A stretch of 64,000 nt of DNA from Micromonospora humi (GTDB lineage: Bacteria > Actinomycetota > Actinomycetes > Mycobacteriales > Micromonosporaceae). Below, piece by piece: positions 36,999-47,188 of the stretch. Below the pieces are notes generated by a model, which saw only the letters and a program-made list of their open reading frames with translations, did no database searches and was not told where the DNA came from. A program made the position numbers and the translations under genes. Location of the stretch: positions 558,001 to 622,000 of the forward strand of contig NZ_FMDM01000001.1 in NCBI RefSeq assembly GCF_900090105.1. The letters run 5' to 3'. Positions within the stretch are counted from its first letter, which is position 1; every line of letters begins with the position of its first letter.

Positions 36999-37382
36999 GG
37001 TGGAACGGCGTGGAGACTGGCGCCCGGTCCAGGGTGCATGGCGTTCCGGTACGCCCCGTCGGCTGCCGGGGTGGAACGGCGTGGGCGCGTAGCCCTCGCT
37101 TCGACGCGCCGCGGACGCCGTTCCCGTCCCACCCTGAGCCGGCCCCTGCCGTCGATCATGAAGTTGGCGGCGGTCGGGAAGATCGAAAATGCCGCCAACT
37201 TCATGATCGACGCAGGCTGGGGGCTGGCGTTTCCGTCACTGCCGGTCGGCCGTCCGGGTGGAACGGTGTGGAGGGTCTGGTGTGGAGTTGGGGCGCGGGG
37301 CGGTCCCGTCTCGGCCCGCTGGCGGCGTGGAACGGCGTGGACGGGAGCCCTCCGCGCGGGCAATCATGGCGTTCCGGCCACG
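36999..37382. repeat. Duplicated degenerate module with 15-mer and 13-mer blocks
   Basis: The arrangement 15-mer (GTGGAACGGCGTGG core), 39 bp, CATGGCGTTCCGG occurs at 36999-37050 and again at 37326-37377. Two further 15-mers (37070, 37257) flank the 21-bp hairpin in the middle. The spacing is conserved although the intervening bases differ. Confidence 0.6.
37151..37211. repeat. Perfect 21-bp inverted repeat (REP/MITE-like hairpin)
   Basis: Arms 37151-37171 and 37191-37211 are exact complements (core GATCATGAAGTTGGCGGC) with a 19-nt loop. The arm shares GATC-N3-GAGTT/AAGTT with two neighbouring sequences (37448-37466 and 37543-37555), so it belongs to a small family of dispersed palindromes. 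Confidence 0.85.
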
Positions 37383-37542
37383 CCGTTGGCCGCGCGGCCT
37401 GGATGTCCGGCCCCGCCGGCGCCCACCCCGTCCCGCGCGCGACCGCTGTCGATCAAGGAGTTGACGTCGGCACCGAGGCTGCCCGACGACCCGAACCCCT
37501 TGGTCAACCTTCTTTCGGCCGCCCGAACCCACCCCGTCTCGC

Positions 37543-37612
37543 CGATCTTGGAGTTATGGCACCCGGACAGCCGGGATTGCGCCTTTTGACAACAGCCACA
37601 ACTCCAAGATCG
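37543..37612. repeat. 13-bp inverted repeat of the same palindrome family
   Basis: CGATCTTGGAGTT (37543-37555) and AACTCCAAGATCG (37600-37612) are perfect arms, extended outward from the loop side by ATGGC/GCCAC with one mismatch, around a 44-nt loop. It could also terminate the minus-strand transcript of the small gene at 37694. Confidence 0.75.
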
Positions 37613-37693
37613 ACGGGCGGGGCGGGCCGGGCTGGGCCGGGGCGGGGTGGGCCGGGGCGGGGTGGGCCGGGGTGGGGTGGGGCGGGGGTGGGG

Positions 37694-38113
37694 TCAGGCT
37701 GCGGTGGCGGTGAGGTGGGTGTCGGCAGTGGGGCGGCCCGGGTCGGTGGGGCCGCCGCTTGCCGAGGAGTCGGTAGCGACGCCGGGAGCCGTCGGGTCGG
37801 TCGCGGGGGAGCCGGCTCGGGCTACGGGTGAGCCGGCCCAGGTGGCGGCGGGCCCGGCCGGTGTGACGGCGGTCCGAGGGCCGGTGGCTCCGGTCCGTGT
37901 GCCGGGTGAGCCGGCGCGGGCGATGGTCAGGCCCGCCTGGGCCGCGTTCCACGCGGGGCACGGCCAGGCGACGCCGGCGCAACTGGGGCTGGCGCAGGCC
38001 CGCTGCGCGTCGGGCTGGTGCGTGTCGGCCACCGCGGCGGACAGGTCCCACAGCAGTGGGTCGGTCACCTCCGCGGGACGGTCGGCGACGCGGTCGGTGG
38101 TGGATGCGGACAT
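37694..38113 (-). CDS. Hypothetical protein, Ala/Pro/Thr-rich with CASPSC motif
   Basis: 139 residues from ATG at 38113 (ACAGGGGGGA ribosome site). The first 60 residues are distinct (TDPLLWDLSAAVADTHQPDAQRACASPSCAGVAWPCPAW) with four Cys in C-x4-C-x6-C spacing; the rest is low-complexity Gly/Thr/Pro. No signal peptide. I do not recognise a family. It is divergent from the YrdC/YciO gene. Confidence 0.5.
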   Translation of the reverse strand: MSASTTDRVADRPAEVTDPLLWDLSAAVADTHQPDAQRACASPSCAGVAWPCPAWNAAQAGLTIARAGSPGTRTGATGPRTAVTPAGPAATWAGSPVARAGSPATDPTAPGVATDSSASGGPTDPGRPTADTHLTATAA

Positions 38114-38198
38114 GGTCGGTCCCCCCTGTGCTGAAAACGGCCCTGACCTGTTTCCGGAACCGGCGCCCGCCAAACCTGCGGGTGATCGGGAACGGGCA

Positions 38199-38204
38199 TA
38201 GGCT
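38199..38204 (+). promoter_or_regulatory. Leaderless promoter -10 box of YrdC/YciO gene
   Basis: TAGGCT ends 6 nt before the GTG start at 38211. Confidence 0.6.
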
Positions 38205-38210
38205 GACCGC

Positions 38211-38831
38211 GTGGCGAGGTACTACGACCTGCATCCGGACAATCCCCAACCGCGGGTGATCCGGCAGGTGGTGGACCTGCTGCGGTCCGGCGGGGTGATC
38301 GTCTACCCGACCGACTCGTGCTACGCCCTCGGCTGCCGGCTCGACAACCGGGCCGGCGTGGAGCGGATCCGGGAGATCCGCCGGCTCGACGAGCGGCACC
38401 CGTTCACGCTGGTGTGCGCCGACTTCGCCCAGCTCGGCCAGTTCGTCAAGCTCAGCAACTCGGTGTTCCGGCAGGTCAAGGCCGTGATCCCGGGCAGCTA
38501 CACGTTCCTGCTCCCGGCCACCTCCGAGGTGCCCCGTCGGCTCCAGGACCCGCGCCGGCGGGTGGTCGGCGCGCGCGTGCCGAAGCACACCGTCACCCAG
38601 GCCCTGCTCGCCGAGCTGGGCGAGCCGCTGCTCTCCAGCACGCTGCTGCTGCCCGACGAGCCGGAGCCGATGACCCAGGGCTGGGAGATCAAGGAACGCC
38701 TCGACCATCAGGTCGACGCCGTGGTCGACGCCGGCGACTGCGGGCTGGAACCCACCACCGTGGTCGACCTCTCCGGCGACGAGCCGGAGATCCTGCGCCG
38801 GGGCGTCGGCGACCCGTCCCGCTTCGAGTAA
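38211..38831 (+). CDS. YrdC/YciO-type Sua5-family protein (L-threonylcarbamoyladenylate synthase-like)
   Basis: 206 residues. GGVIVYPTDSCYALGCRLDN, the KRxR-like LDERHPFTLVC region, GSYTFLLPATSEVPRRL and STLLLPDEPEPM match the YrdC fold that binds ATP, threonine and bicarbonate. The length and the YPTDSCYALGC form point to the YciO subgroup rather than canonical Sua5/TsaC, so a role in tRNA t6A synthesis is possible but not certain. Confidence 0.88.
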   Translation: MARYYDLHPDNPQPRVIRQVVDLLRSGGVIVYPTDSCYALGCRLDNRAGVERIREIRRLDERHPFTLVCADFAQLGQFVKLSNSVFRQVKAVIPGSYTFLLPATSEVPRRLQDPRRRVVGARVPKHTVTQALLAELGEPLLSSTLLLPDEPEPMTQGWEIKERLDHQVDAVVDAGDCGLEPTTVVDLSGDEPEILRRGVGDPSRFE

Positions 38832-38906
38832 CGATCGGGCCGTTCCGCCCCACCCGATCGTGCCGTGCGGCACGGTGGACCCGGCGGACGGTGACGGGGG
38901 TACGGC

Positions 38907-40481
38907 GTGGGCGCACTCGTGCTGATCACGGTGCTCGGCGCCACCGTGCTCATCGGCACCACCATCGGGGGCCGGTACAGCGTCGCGCCGCCGGTGCTGC
39001 TCATCTCGATGGGCGCGCTGCTCGGCCTGCTGCCGCCGTTCGAGAACGTGGTCCTCGAACCCGAGGTGGTGCTGGTGCTGTTCCTCCCGGCGATCCTCTA
39101 CCGGGAGAGCCTGGTGATCAGCCTCCGCGAGATCCGCGCCAACCTCGCGGTGATCGTGCTGCTGGCCGTCGCGTTGGTGATCATCACGATGGTCGCCGTC
39201 GCGTACGTGGCCCAGGCCCTCGGCGTGGAACCGGCCGCCGCCTGGGTGCTCGGCGCGGTCCTGGCGCCCACCGACGCCGCCGCGGTCGCCGGCCTGGCCA
39301 AGCGGATGCCGCGCGGCATTCTCACCACGCTGCGCGCCGAGAGCCTGGTCAACGACGGTACGGCGCTGGTGCTGTTCGCGGTGGCGGCCGGCGTGATCGC
39401 GGGCGGGAAGGTGCCCGGCGCGTTCTCGCTCACCGGTCAGTTCGTCGGCAAGTCGCTGGGCGGGGTGGCGGCCGGGTTGCTCGTCGGCGGGGTGGTGGTG
39501 CTGATCCGCAAGCACGTCGACGACGCGTTGCGCGAGGGCGGGCTGAGCATCCTCACCCCGTTCGTCGCGTTCCTGCTCGCCGACGCGGCGCACGCCAGCG
39601 GGGTGCTCGCGGTCGTCGTCTCCGGCCTGCTCCTGTCGTACGCGGGTCCCCGGGTGATCCGGGCCCGCTCCCGGCTGACCGCCTACGCGTTCTGGGACCT
39701 GTCCACCTTCATGATCAACGGCAGCCTGTTCGTGCTGCTGGGCATGCAGGTGCCCGGCTCGCTGCGCAGCATCACCAGCCACTCGCCGGCCGCGTCGTTC
39801 GGCATCGCGGTGCTGGTCGCGCTGGTCGTGGTCGCCACCCGGCTGGGCTGGGTGCACCTGTCCGTGTCCGCGTTGCAGCGGGTCGACCGGCGGCGGTCGC
39901 GGCGGTCGGCGCACTTCGACGGCCGGATGCGTACCGCCGCCGGCTGGGCCGGGTTCCGGGGTGCGGTCTCGCTCGCCGCGGCGCTGGCCGTGCCGGTCAC
40001 CATGCACGACGGCAGCCGGGTGCACGAGCGCGACCTGATCATCTTCGTCACCGTGGTGGTGATCGTGCTGATCATGGTGGTGCAGGGCACCACCCTGCCC
40101 GCCGTCGTCCGCTGGGCCGGCCTGACCGGGGACCGGGAGCGCGACGACGAGGTGCGCCGGGCGCGGATCCGGGCCACCGAGGCGGTGCTGGAGGCGTTGC
40201 CGTCGGCCGCCGCCGATCTGGGCGTCGCGGCGGACACCGTGGACCGGCTCCGCGCCGGCTACCAGGACCACCTCGAGGAGGTACGCGATCCGCGCGGCGA
40301 GGAGGCGGACCGGGAGCGGGAGCTGGCCCGCCGGTTGCAGCTCGAGATGCTGGACCGTAAGCGTCAGGCGGTCACCCGGCTGCGGAACACCAACCAGATC
40401 GACGACGCGGTGCTGCGTGAGCTCCAGGCGGCCACGGACATCGAGGAGATCAGGCTGCTCGGCCCCGAGCTGGAGGACTGA
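38907..40481 (+). CDS. CPA1-family Na+/H+ antiporter
   Basis: 524 residues. About 12 transmembrane helices with NhaP-type signature regions LGAVLAPTDAAAVAGLAKRM and LRAESLVNDGTALVLFAVA, including the ND pair for cation binding, and WAGFRGAVSLAAALAVP later. A charged cytoplasmic tail of about 110 residues with predicted helices (DHLEEVRDPRGEEADREREL) is probably regulatory. It exports Na+ (or K+) for H+, supporting pH and salt balance. Starts at GTG 38907. Confidence 0.92.
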   Translation: MGALVLITVLGATVLIGTTIGGRYSVAPPVLLISMGALLGLLPPFENVVLEPEVVLVLFLPAILYRESLVISLREIRANLAVIVLLAVALVIITMVAVAYVAQALGVEPAAAWVLGAVLAPTDAAAVAGLAKRMPRGILTTLRAESLVNDGTALVLFAVAAGVIAGGKVPGAFSLTGQFVGKSLGGVAAGLLVGGVVVLIRKHVDDALREGGLSILTPFVAFLLADAAHASGVLAVVVSGLLLSYAGPRVIRARSRLTAYAFWDLSTFMINGSLFVLLGMQVPGSLRSITSHSPAASFGIAVLVALVVVATRLGWVHLSVSALQRVDRRRSRRSAHFDGRMRTAAGWAGFRGAVSLAAALAVPVTMHDGSRVHERDLIIFVTVVVIVLIMVVQGTTLPAVVRWAGLTGDRERDDEVRRARIRATEAVLEALPSAAADLGVAADTVDRLRAGYQDHLEEVRDPRGEEADRERELARRLQLEMLDRKRQAVTRLRNTNQIDDAVLRELQAATDIEEIRLLGPELED

Positions 40482-40482
40482 G

Positions 40483-40521
40483 CCGTGGCCCGGCGCGGCG
40501 GGGTGCCGTGCCGGGCCACGG
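40483..40521. terminator. Bidirectional terminator between antiporter and xylanase genes
   Basis: CCGTGGCCCGGC (40483-40494) and GCCGGGCCACGG (40510-40521) are perfect 12-bp arms with a 15-nt loop between convergent genes. Confidence 0.8.
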
Positions 40522-40528
40522 GAGGGGA

Positions 40529-42380
<1,852 letters not shown>

Positions 42381-43223
42381 ATGCGCCGACCGTCGCTCGT
42401 CTTCCTCGCGCTCGCCGCGCTGCTCGCCGTCACCCCGGCCGCGGCCCGGGCCGGCGCGCCCCGGCCGGCCACCCCGGCGGCGCTCGCCGAGGTGCGCACC
42501 GCCGGCACCGCCTGGGGCCACGACCCGGCCACCGGCCGCCTCACCGTCACCGTCGACGACACGGTACGCGGGGCCGCGCTGACCGCGGTGCGCCGGGCCG
42601 CCGACCGGTCCGGGGCGGTGCTGCGGCACGAGCCCGGCCGGCTGCGCACACTGATCGCCGGCGGCCAGGCGATCTACGGCGGCGGTGGCCGATGCTCCCT
42701 CGGCGCGAACGCGCGCAGCGGCAGCACCTGGTACTTCGTCACCGCCGGACACTGCACGAACCTCGGCGCCACCTGGTACGCCGACAGCGCCCGCACCAGC
42801 GTGCTGGGTTCCCGGACCGGCAGCAGCTTCCCCGGCAACGACTACGGGGTGGTCCGCTACACCGGCACTGTCGCCCACCCCAGCGCCGTCTACACGTACC
42901 CCGGCCAGGTGACCATCTCCGGGGCGGGCAGCGCGTACGTCGGGCAGGCGGTCTGCCGCAGCGGCGCCACCACCGGCGTGCGGTGCGGACTGGTCACCGG
43001 GCTGAACCAGACCGTCAACTACGCCGAGGGCAGCGTCACCGGGCTGATCCGGACCAACATCTGCGCCGAGCCGGGGGACAGCGGCGGCCCGCTCTACGTG
43101 GCCGCGACCGGCACCGTCCTCGGCCTGCTCTCCGGCGGCAGCGGCACCTGCGCCAGCGGCGGCACCAGCTACTACCAGCCGATCCTGGAGATCCTCGCCG
43201 CGTACGGCCTGACCATCCCGTGA
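42381..43223 (+). CDS. Secreted S1 (streptogrisin/alpha-lytic-like) serine protease
   Basis: 280 residues from ATG at 42381 (GGAGGAG ribosome site). The signal peptide ends near residue 24 (ARAGA), a propeptide of about 75 residues follows, and the mature chymotrypsin fold has H in FVTAGHC, D in GNDYGVV and S in [10 protein letters not shown], with paired Cys around the His and Ser. The short prodomain resembles streptogrisin precursors. It digests extracellular protein and, given its divergence from xylanase, may share an environmental signal. Confidence 0.93.
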   Translation: MRRPSLVFLALAALLAVTPAAARAGAPRPATPAALAEVRTAGTAWGHDPATGRLTVTVDDTVRGAALTAVRRAADRSGAVLRHEPGRLRTLIAGGQAIYGGGGRCSLGANARSGSTWYFVTAGHCTNLGATWYADSARTSVLGSRTGSSFPGNDYGVVRYTGTVAHPSAVYTYPGQVTISGAGSAYVGQAVCRSGATTGVRCGLVTGLNQTVNYAEGSVTGLIRTNICAEPGDSGGPLYVAATGTVLGLLSGGSGTCASGGTSYYQPILEILAAYGLTIP

Positions 43224-43229
43224 CCGGCG

Positions 43230-43562
43230 TCAGGCGTCGCCGGGCACGGCCATCTCACCGAGGAGCGACCAGTCGTCCTGCGGCACGCTCGCGTTGACGA
43301 TCCGGGGCGTCTCGGCCAGGTGCGGCGGCAGCGTGCGCTGCGCCTCGCGGAAGTGCGCCGACTGCACGTGCGCCGCGCCGGCCTCGTCGTCGCGGAACGC
43401 CTCGACCAGCACGTACTCGGTCGGGTCGTCCAGGCTGCGGGACCAGTCGAACCACAGGCAGCCGGGCTCGGCCCGGGTCGCCGTGGTGAAGTCGGCGGCG
43501 ATCTGCGGCCACCGGTCGGCGTCGGCGGGCCGGACCCGGAACTTGGCGGTAATGAAGATCAT
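43230..43562 (-). CDS. Antibiotic biosynthesis monooxygenase (ABM) domain protein, YgiN-like
   Basis: 110 residues. FITAKFRVRPADADRWPQIAADFTTATRAEPGCLWFDWSRS, EYVLVEAFRDDEAGAAHVQSAHF is the ABM ferredoxin-like dimer fold, as in quinol monooxygenase YgiN. Despite the family name, no antibiotic cluster is around it. A TAGCCT box (43569-43574) ends 6 nt before the ATG. Confidence 0.85.
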   Translation of the reverse strand: MIFITAKFRVRPADADRWPQIAADFTTATRAEPGCLWFDWSRSLDDPTEYVLVEAFRDDEAGAAHVQSAHFREAQRTLPPHLAETPRIVNASVPQDDWSLLGEMAVPGDA

Positions 43563-43773
43563 GGGTCCAGGCTACTCAGGTCGGCCGTCGGTCGGCGCCG
43601 ACGACGACCGCCGGGCCCCGCAGGGCGGCGGTGCTGTTCCCGGTGGTGCCCGCCGGCCCGCCGACGACCGCGGCGGGCACCCGCGGTGGCCAGGCCGCCC
43701 GGACGATTCCGGGTCACGGGCACCGCCGGAACGGAGGACGCCACGCCGGCCCGACGGTCGCTAGCCTGGCGCG

Positions 43774-44079
43774 GTGACCGTCTACGCCCTCGCGCAGCTC
43801 ACCGTCCACGACCGGGCGCGCTACGACCGGTACGTCGCCGCCTTCCTGCCGGTGCTCGCCCGGCACGGCGGTCGCCTGCTCGCGGCGGACACCGCACCGC
43901 GGGTGGTGTCCGGCGAGTGGCCGCACGACAAGGTGGTCCTGCTGTCCTTCGACAGCCGGGACGACTTCGAGCGCTGGTCCACCTCGCCGGAATACCGGGA
44001 GTTGTCCCGCGACCGGGAGGCGGCCACCGACGGGGTGGTGCTGCTGCTCGACGGGATCGGCCACGCCTGGCCGGCCTGA
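43774..44079 (+). CDS. DUF1330-family small protein
   Basis: 101 residues from GTG at 43774. VYALAQLTVHDRARYDRYVAAFLPVLARHGGRLLAADTAPRVVSG and a later DDFERWSTSPEYRELSRDRE match DUF1330, a dimeric alpha/beta-barrel family of unknown activity. A TAGCCT box (43762-43767) ends 6 nt upstream. Confidence 0.82.
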   Translation: MTVYALAQLTVHDRARYDRYVAAFLPVLARHGGRLLAADTAPRVVSGEWPHDKVVLLSFDSRDDFERWSTSPEYRELSRDREAATDGVVLLLDGIGHAWPA

Positions 44080-44095
44080 GCGCGCCCCCGGCCGG

Positions 44096-44839
44096 TCAGA
44101 GCCGGTGCCGCACCCACACGTTGGGCTCGACGTAGGCGGCGTGGTCGTGCGCCACGTCGACCAGCACCGGCGCCAGCGCGCCGGGCACGTGCACCGGTCC
44201 GTCGGCGTCGAACGGCAGCCCGGTCCAGCGTCGCCAGTCGGCGAGCGTGCCGGTGATCGCCATCGACCGGGGCGCCACCCGCTCGACGACGCCGCCGGCC
44301 CGCACGTGCACCCGCAGCCACGGGTCCTCGGGCAGCCCGTCGGGGCGCCGGCGGGCGGCGTACTCGGCCATCGGCACGTCCGGGAGCGCGGCCTTGCCGT
44401 TCGGGCGCACCGGCGCCACCAGCGTGTCAAAGCCCCGCGCGGCGACGGCCGCGCGCATCGCGTCCAGCATCAGCGCGGACACCCCGCCGCCGCGGCGGTC
44501 CGGGCGGACGCAGATCTCCAGGGCCGAGACCAGGTTGGGGGTGGAACCGGTGAGCCGGCCGAGCGTGGCCCGCTGGATGACCCGGTCCCAGCCTCCGTCG
44601 GGCAGCTCGTCCTCGGTCCAGCGCAGCGGCACCGCGTAGGCCCGCGCGACGACGCGACCCGGCTCGGCCGGGTCGACGGCGGCGAAGACGAACTCGGGGT
44701 AGAGGTCGTCGGCGACGCCGTAGTAGACCGCGCCCATCGGGTCCCAGAGCATGAACTCCGGCCAGGCGCCGACGAAGTCGGCGTCGAGTCGCGGCGCCAG
44801 GTCGGGTCGCTCGGCCAAGGTCATGATCTTCAGGTCCAC
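44096..44839 (-). CDS. GNAT-like acetyltransferase family protein
   Basis: 247 residues from GTG at 44839, chosen because a TAGTGT box (44847-44852) ends 7 nt upstream; GTG 44848 and ATG 44824 are alternatives. SALEICVRPDRRGGGVSALMLDAMRAAVAARGFDTLVAPVRP is the beta4 to alpha3 acetyl-CoA-binding pattern, with RRGGGV as a loose RxxGxG. The C-terminal half (VHVRAGGVVERVAPRSMAITGT...) is an extra domain seen in actinobacterial homologues. Substrate unknown. Confidence 0.72.
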   Translation of the reverse strand: MDLKIMTLAERPDLAPRLDADFVGAWPEFMLWDPMGAVYYGVADDLYPEFVFAAVDPAEPGRVVARAYAVPLRWTEDELPDGGWDRVIQRATLGRLTGSTPNLVSALEICVRPDRRGGGVSALMLDAMRAAVAARGFDTLVAPVRPNGKAALPDVPMAEYAARRRPDGLPEDPWLRVHVRAGGVVERVAPRSMAITGTLADWRRWTGLPFDADGPVHVPGALAPVLVDVAHDHAAYVEPNVWVRHRL

Positions 44840-44896
44840 GACCGGCACACTAGGCACTCCCGGTCCGACCCGCACGCCGATTTCCCGCCGGTGAGC

Positions 44897-44902
44897 TAGG
44901 GT
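44897..44902 (+). promoter_or_regulatory. -10 box of the ABC-F leader transcript
   Basis: TAGGGT at 44897-44902; transcription would begin near 44909, giving a leader of about 170 nt before the ABC-F start codon at 45078. Confidence 0.55.
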
Positions 44903-44930
44903 GGAGCGGTCCCCGAGAATCGGAGTGATC

Positions 44931-44960
44931 ATGGCAGGTGACGACGACATCTCCGGGTGA
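44931..44960 (+). CDS. Nine-residue upstream leader peptide before ABC-F gene
   Basis: ATG-initiated frame encoding MAGDDDISG, then TGA, with a GGAG ribosome site 5 nt upstream (44922-44925). It lies just after the predicted transcription start and about 70 nt before an attenuator-like hairpin. Leader peptides in this position allow ribosome stalling by an antibiotic to switch on resistance genes. Real translation is not shown by sequence alone. Confidence 0.5.
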   Translation: MAGDDDISG

Positions 44961-45030
44961 GAGCCCGGACGGCCGCCGACGCGCGCACCCCGCGCCGTCG
45001 CCGCGGCCCCCCTCGTCGTCCCCTGCCACC

Positions 45031-45066
45031 GCCGGGCGCCACGTCGCGCCCCGGCGCTTTCCTTCC
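45031..45066 (+). terminator. Attenuator-like hairpin in the ABC-F leader
   Basis: GCCGGGCGC (45031-45039) pairs with GCGCCCCGGC (45046-45055, one bulged C) around a 6-nt loop and is followed by GCTTTCCTTCC, a pyrimidine-rich run resembling an intrinsic terminator. It ends about 12 nt before the ABC-F ATG, close to its GAGG ribosome site, so it could end transcription or mask translation. Confidence 0.5.
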
Positions 45067-45077
45067 CGAGGTCGATC

Positions 45078-46712
45078 ATGTCCGACGCCTTCGTCGTCAG
45101 CTCCGCGCTCACCTTCTCCTGGCCGGACGACACTCCGGTCTTCACCGAACTGTCCTTCTCCGTGCCCGCCGGCCGCACCGGTCTGGTGGCTCCCAACGGC
45201 ACGGGCAAGACCACGCTGCTGCGGCTGATCGCCGGCGAACTGCGCCCGGCCGCCGGCACGGTCACCGTCCACGGTGTCCTCGGCTACCTGCCCCAGCACC
45301 TGCCGTTCGCCGTCGACCAGAGCGTCGCGCAGGTCCTCGGCGTCGACCGGGCCGTCGCCGCGCTGCATGCCATCGAGGCCGGTGACGCCCGCGAGGAGCA
45401 CTTCACCGCCCTCGGCGACGACTGGGACGTGGAGGAGCGCACCCGGGCGGAGCTGGACCGGCTGGGCCTGGGCGAGCTGGCGCTCGACCGCCGCCTGGGC
45501 ACGCTCAGCGGCGGTCAGGTGATCTCGCTGGGCCTGGCCGCGCAGCTGCTGCGCCGCCCGGACGTGCTGCTGCTCGACGAGCCGACGAACAACCTCGACG
45601 AGGCGGCCCGCGAACGGCTCACCGCGGTGCTGCGCGGCTGGGCCGGCTGCCTGCTGGTGGTCAGCCACGACCGGTCGCTGCTCGACGAGATGGACCGGAT
45701 CGCGTCGCTGGAGTCCGACGAGATCCGCTGGTACGGCGGCAACTTCAGCGCCTACGAACAGGCGGTACGGGCCGAGCGCGAGGTCGCCGAACGGCAGGTC
45801 CGCAGCGCCGAGCAGGACCTGAAGCGGCAGAAACGCGAGTTGCAGCAGGCCCGGGAACGCGCCGCCCGCCGCGCCTCCACCGCCGCCCGGAACCTGCCCG
45901 ACGCCGGGCTGGCCCGGATCGTCGCCGGTGGCCTCAAGCGGGACGCCCAGGTCTCGGCCGGCCGCACCGCCGAGACGCACACCGCCCGCGTCGGCGACGC
46001 GCAGGCCCGCCTGGACCAGGCCAGCCGGGCGGCCCGCCAGGACGACCGGATCGTCATCGACCTGCCGGACACCGCAGTGCCCGCCGGCCGGACCGTCTTC
46101 GCCGGCGAACGGCTGCGCGCCGAGTACGACGGCCGCCCGGTCTTCGCCGGCGTCGACCTGACCGTCCGGGGACCGGAGCGGATCGCGCTCACCGGCGGCA
46201 ACGGCGTCGGCAAGTCCACGCTGCTACGCCTGGTCAGCGGCGACCAGGCGCCGGTCGCCGGCACCGCCACCCGGGTCGAGGGCCGGGTGGCCTACCTGTC
46301 GCAACGACTGGACCTGCTCGACCCGGCGCGGACGGTCGCCGAGAACCTGGCCGCGTTCGCGCCCGCGCTCGCCGACGCCGAACGGATGAACCTGCTGGCC
46401 CGGTTCCTGTTCCGCGGTGACCGGGTGCACCTGCCGGTGCGGGTGCTCTCCGGCGGCGAACTGCTGCGGGCCACCCTGGCCTGCGTGCTGAACGCCTCGC
46501 CGGCGCCGCAGCTGCTGCTGCTCGACGAGCCCACCAACAACCTCGACCTGGACAGCGTCGCGCAGTTGGAGAGCGCGCTCGGCGGCTACCGGGGGGCGAT
46601 GCTCGTGGTCAGCCACGACCCGCGGTTCCTGGCCGCGATCGGCGTGCAGCGGTGGCTGCGGCTGGCCGACGGCACGCTTGTCGAGACCCGCGCGCCGGAG
46701 GAGGCTGGCTAG
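45078..46712 (+). CDS. ABC-F family ATPase (ribosome-protection or translation factor type)
   Basis: 544 residues, no membrane segments. Two ABC domains: first with APNGTGKTT, signature LSGGQ and LLLDEPTNNLDE; second with GGNGVGKST, LSGGE and LLLDEPTNNLDL. The charged linker between them (about 225-300, REVAERQVRSAEQDLKRQKRE) is the P-site tRNA interaction motif region. ABC-F proteins bind the ribosomal E site; antibiotic-resistance members dislodge macrolides, lincosamides or pleuromutilins. The leader with uORF and hairpin supports an inducible resistance-type role, but a housekeeping translation role cannot be excluded. Confidence 0.92.
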   Translation: MSDAFVVSSALTFSWPDDTPVFTELSFSVPAGRTGLVAPNGTGKTTLLRLIAGELRPAAGTVTVHGVLGYLPQHLPFAVDQSVAQVLGVDRAVAALHAIEAGDAREEHFTALGDDWDVEERTRAELDRLGLGELALDRRLGTLSGGQVISLGLAAQLLRRPDVLLLDEPTNNLDEAARERLTAVLRGWAGCLLVVSHDRSLLDEMDRIASLESDEIRWYGGNFSAYEQAVRAEREVAERQVRSAEQDLKRQKRELQQARERAARRASTAARNLPDAGLARIVAGGLKRDAQVSAGRTAETHTARVGDAQARLDQASRAARQDDRIVIDLPDTAVPAGRTVFAGERLRAEYDGRPVFAGVDLTVRGPERIALTGGNGVGKSTLLRLVSGDQAPVAGTATRVEGRVAYLSQRLDLLDPARTVAENLAAFAPALADAERMNLLARFLFRGDRVHLPVRVLSGGELLRATLACVLNASPAPQLLLLDEPTNNLDLDSVAQLESALGGYRGAMLVVSHDPRFLAAIGVQRWLRLADGTLVETRAPEEAG

Positions 46713-46715
46713 TCT
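46710..46715 (+). promoter_or_regulatory. Leaderless promoter -10 box of thioesterase gene
   Basis: TAGTCT overlaps the ABC-F stop codon and ends 6 nt before ATG 46722, so the thioesterase may be transcribed independently. Confidence 0.5.
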
Positions 46716-46721
46716 GCCGGC

Positions 46722-47144
46722 ATGGCAGATCCATTCCGGGTGCGCGTCACCGTGCGCGGCTACGAGCTGGACACCCAGGGACACCTCAACCAGGCGGTCT
46801 ACCTCCAGTACGCCGAGCACGCCCGCTGGGAGTGCCTGCGCGCCGCCGGGATCGCCCAGGACCGGTTGCTCGCCGGCGGCGTCGGACCGGTCGCCCTGGA
46901 GGTGACCGTGCGCTACCTGCGGGAGCTGCGCGGCGGCGACGAGGTCGACGTCACCTGCGAGTTCCGGTGGGGCGAGGGGAAGACGTTCGGCATCGTGCAG
47001 GACTTCACCCGGCCCGACGGGACCCCGGTCGCCGCGGTGACCGGGGTCGGCGGCCTGCTGGACCTGGCCGCCCGGCGGCTCGTGCCCGAGCCGCGGGAGC
47101 GGTTCCGCGCGCTGGCCGTCGACCGGGCGCCGATGAGCCTCTGA
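46722..47144 (+). CDS. Acyl-CoA thioesterase, 4HBT/YbgC-like hot-dog fold
   Basis: 140 residues. VRGYELDTQGHLNQAVYLQYAEHARWECL is the 4-hydroxybenzoyl-CoA thioesterase motif, with Asp of ELDTQGH as the catalytic candidate and N/Y/E positions conserved. Hot-dog dimer; probably hydrolyses a medium-chain or aromatic acyl-CoA. Confidence 0.9.
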   Translation: MADPFRVRVTVRGYELDTQGHLNQAVYLQYAEHARWECLRAAGIAQDRLLAGGVGPVALEVTVRYLRELRGGDEVDVTCEFRWGEGKTFGIVQDFTRPDGTPVAAVTGVGGLLDLAARRLVPEPRERFRALAVDRAPMSL

Positions 47145-47188
47145 GCCGTCCCGGGCCCGTCGCGCCGTCCGGTCCCGGCGGCGGCGGG

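Larger units (their letters stand above)
36764..37693. other. Non-coding, repeat-rich intergenic region
   Basis: About 0.93 kb without a convincing gene: the open frames here lack ribosome sites, have odd composition and no recognisable protein. It holds four copies of a GGTGGAACGGCGTGG-like 15-mer (36999, 37070, 37257 with one mismatch, 37326), two CATGGCGTTCCGG copies (37038, 37365) each 39 bp after a 15-mer, and two long inverted repeats listed separately. The end (37620-37690) is a simple GGGGYGGG-rich tract. Confidence 0.65.

Noticed and set aside
36999..37382. Possible CRISPR array
   Set aside because: Copies are irregularly spaced, degenerate and no cas genes occur.
36735..37831. Open frames in the 1-kb gap after the GH81 promoter
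   Set aside because: No ribosome sites, no conserved motif, and they run through hairpins and repeats.
43230..44079. Antibiotic biosynthetic cluster suggested by ABM-family gene
   Set aside because: No synthases, tailoring operon or regulators surround it; ABM proteins are often housekeeping quinol oxidases.
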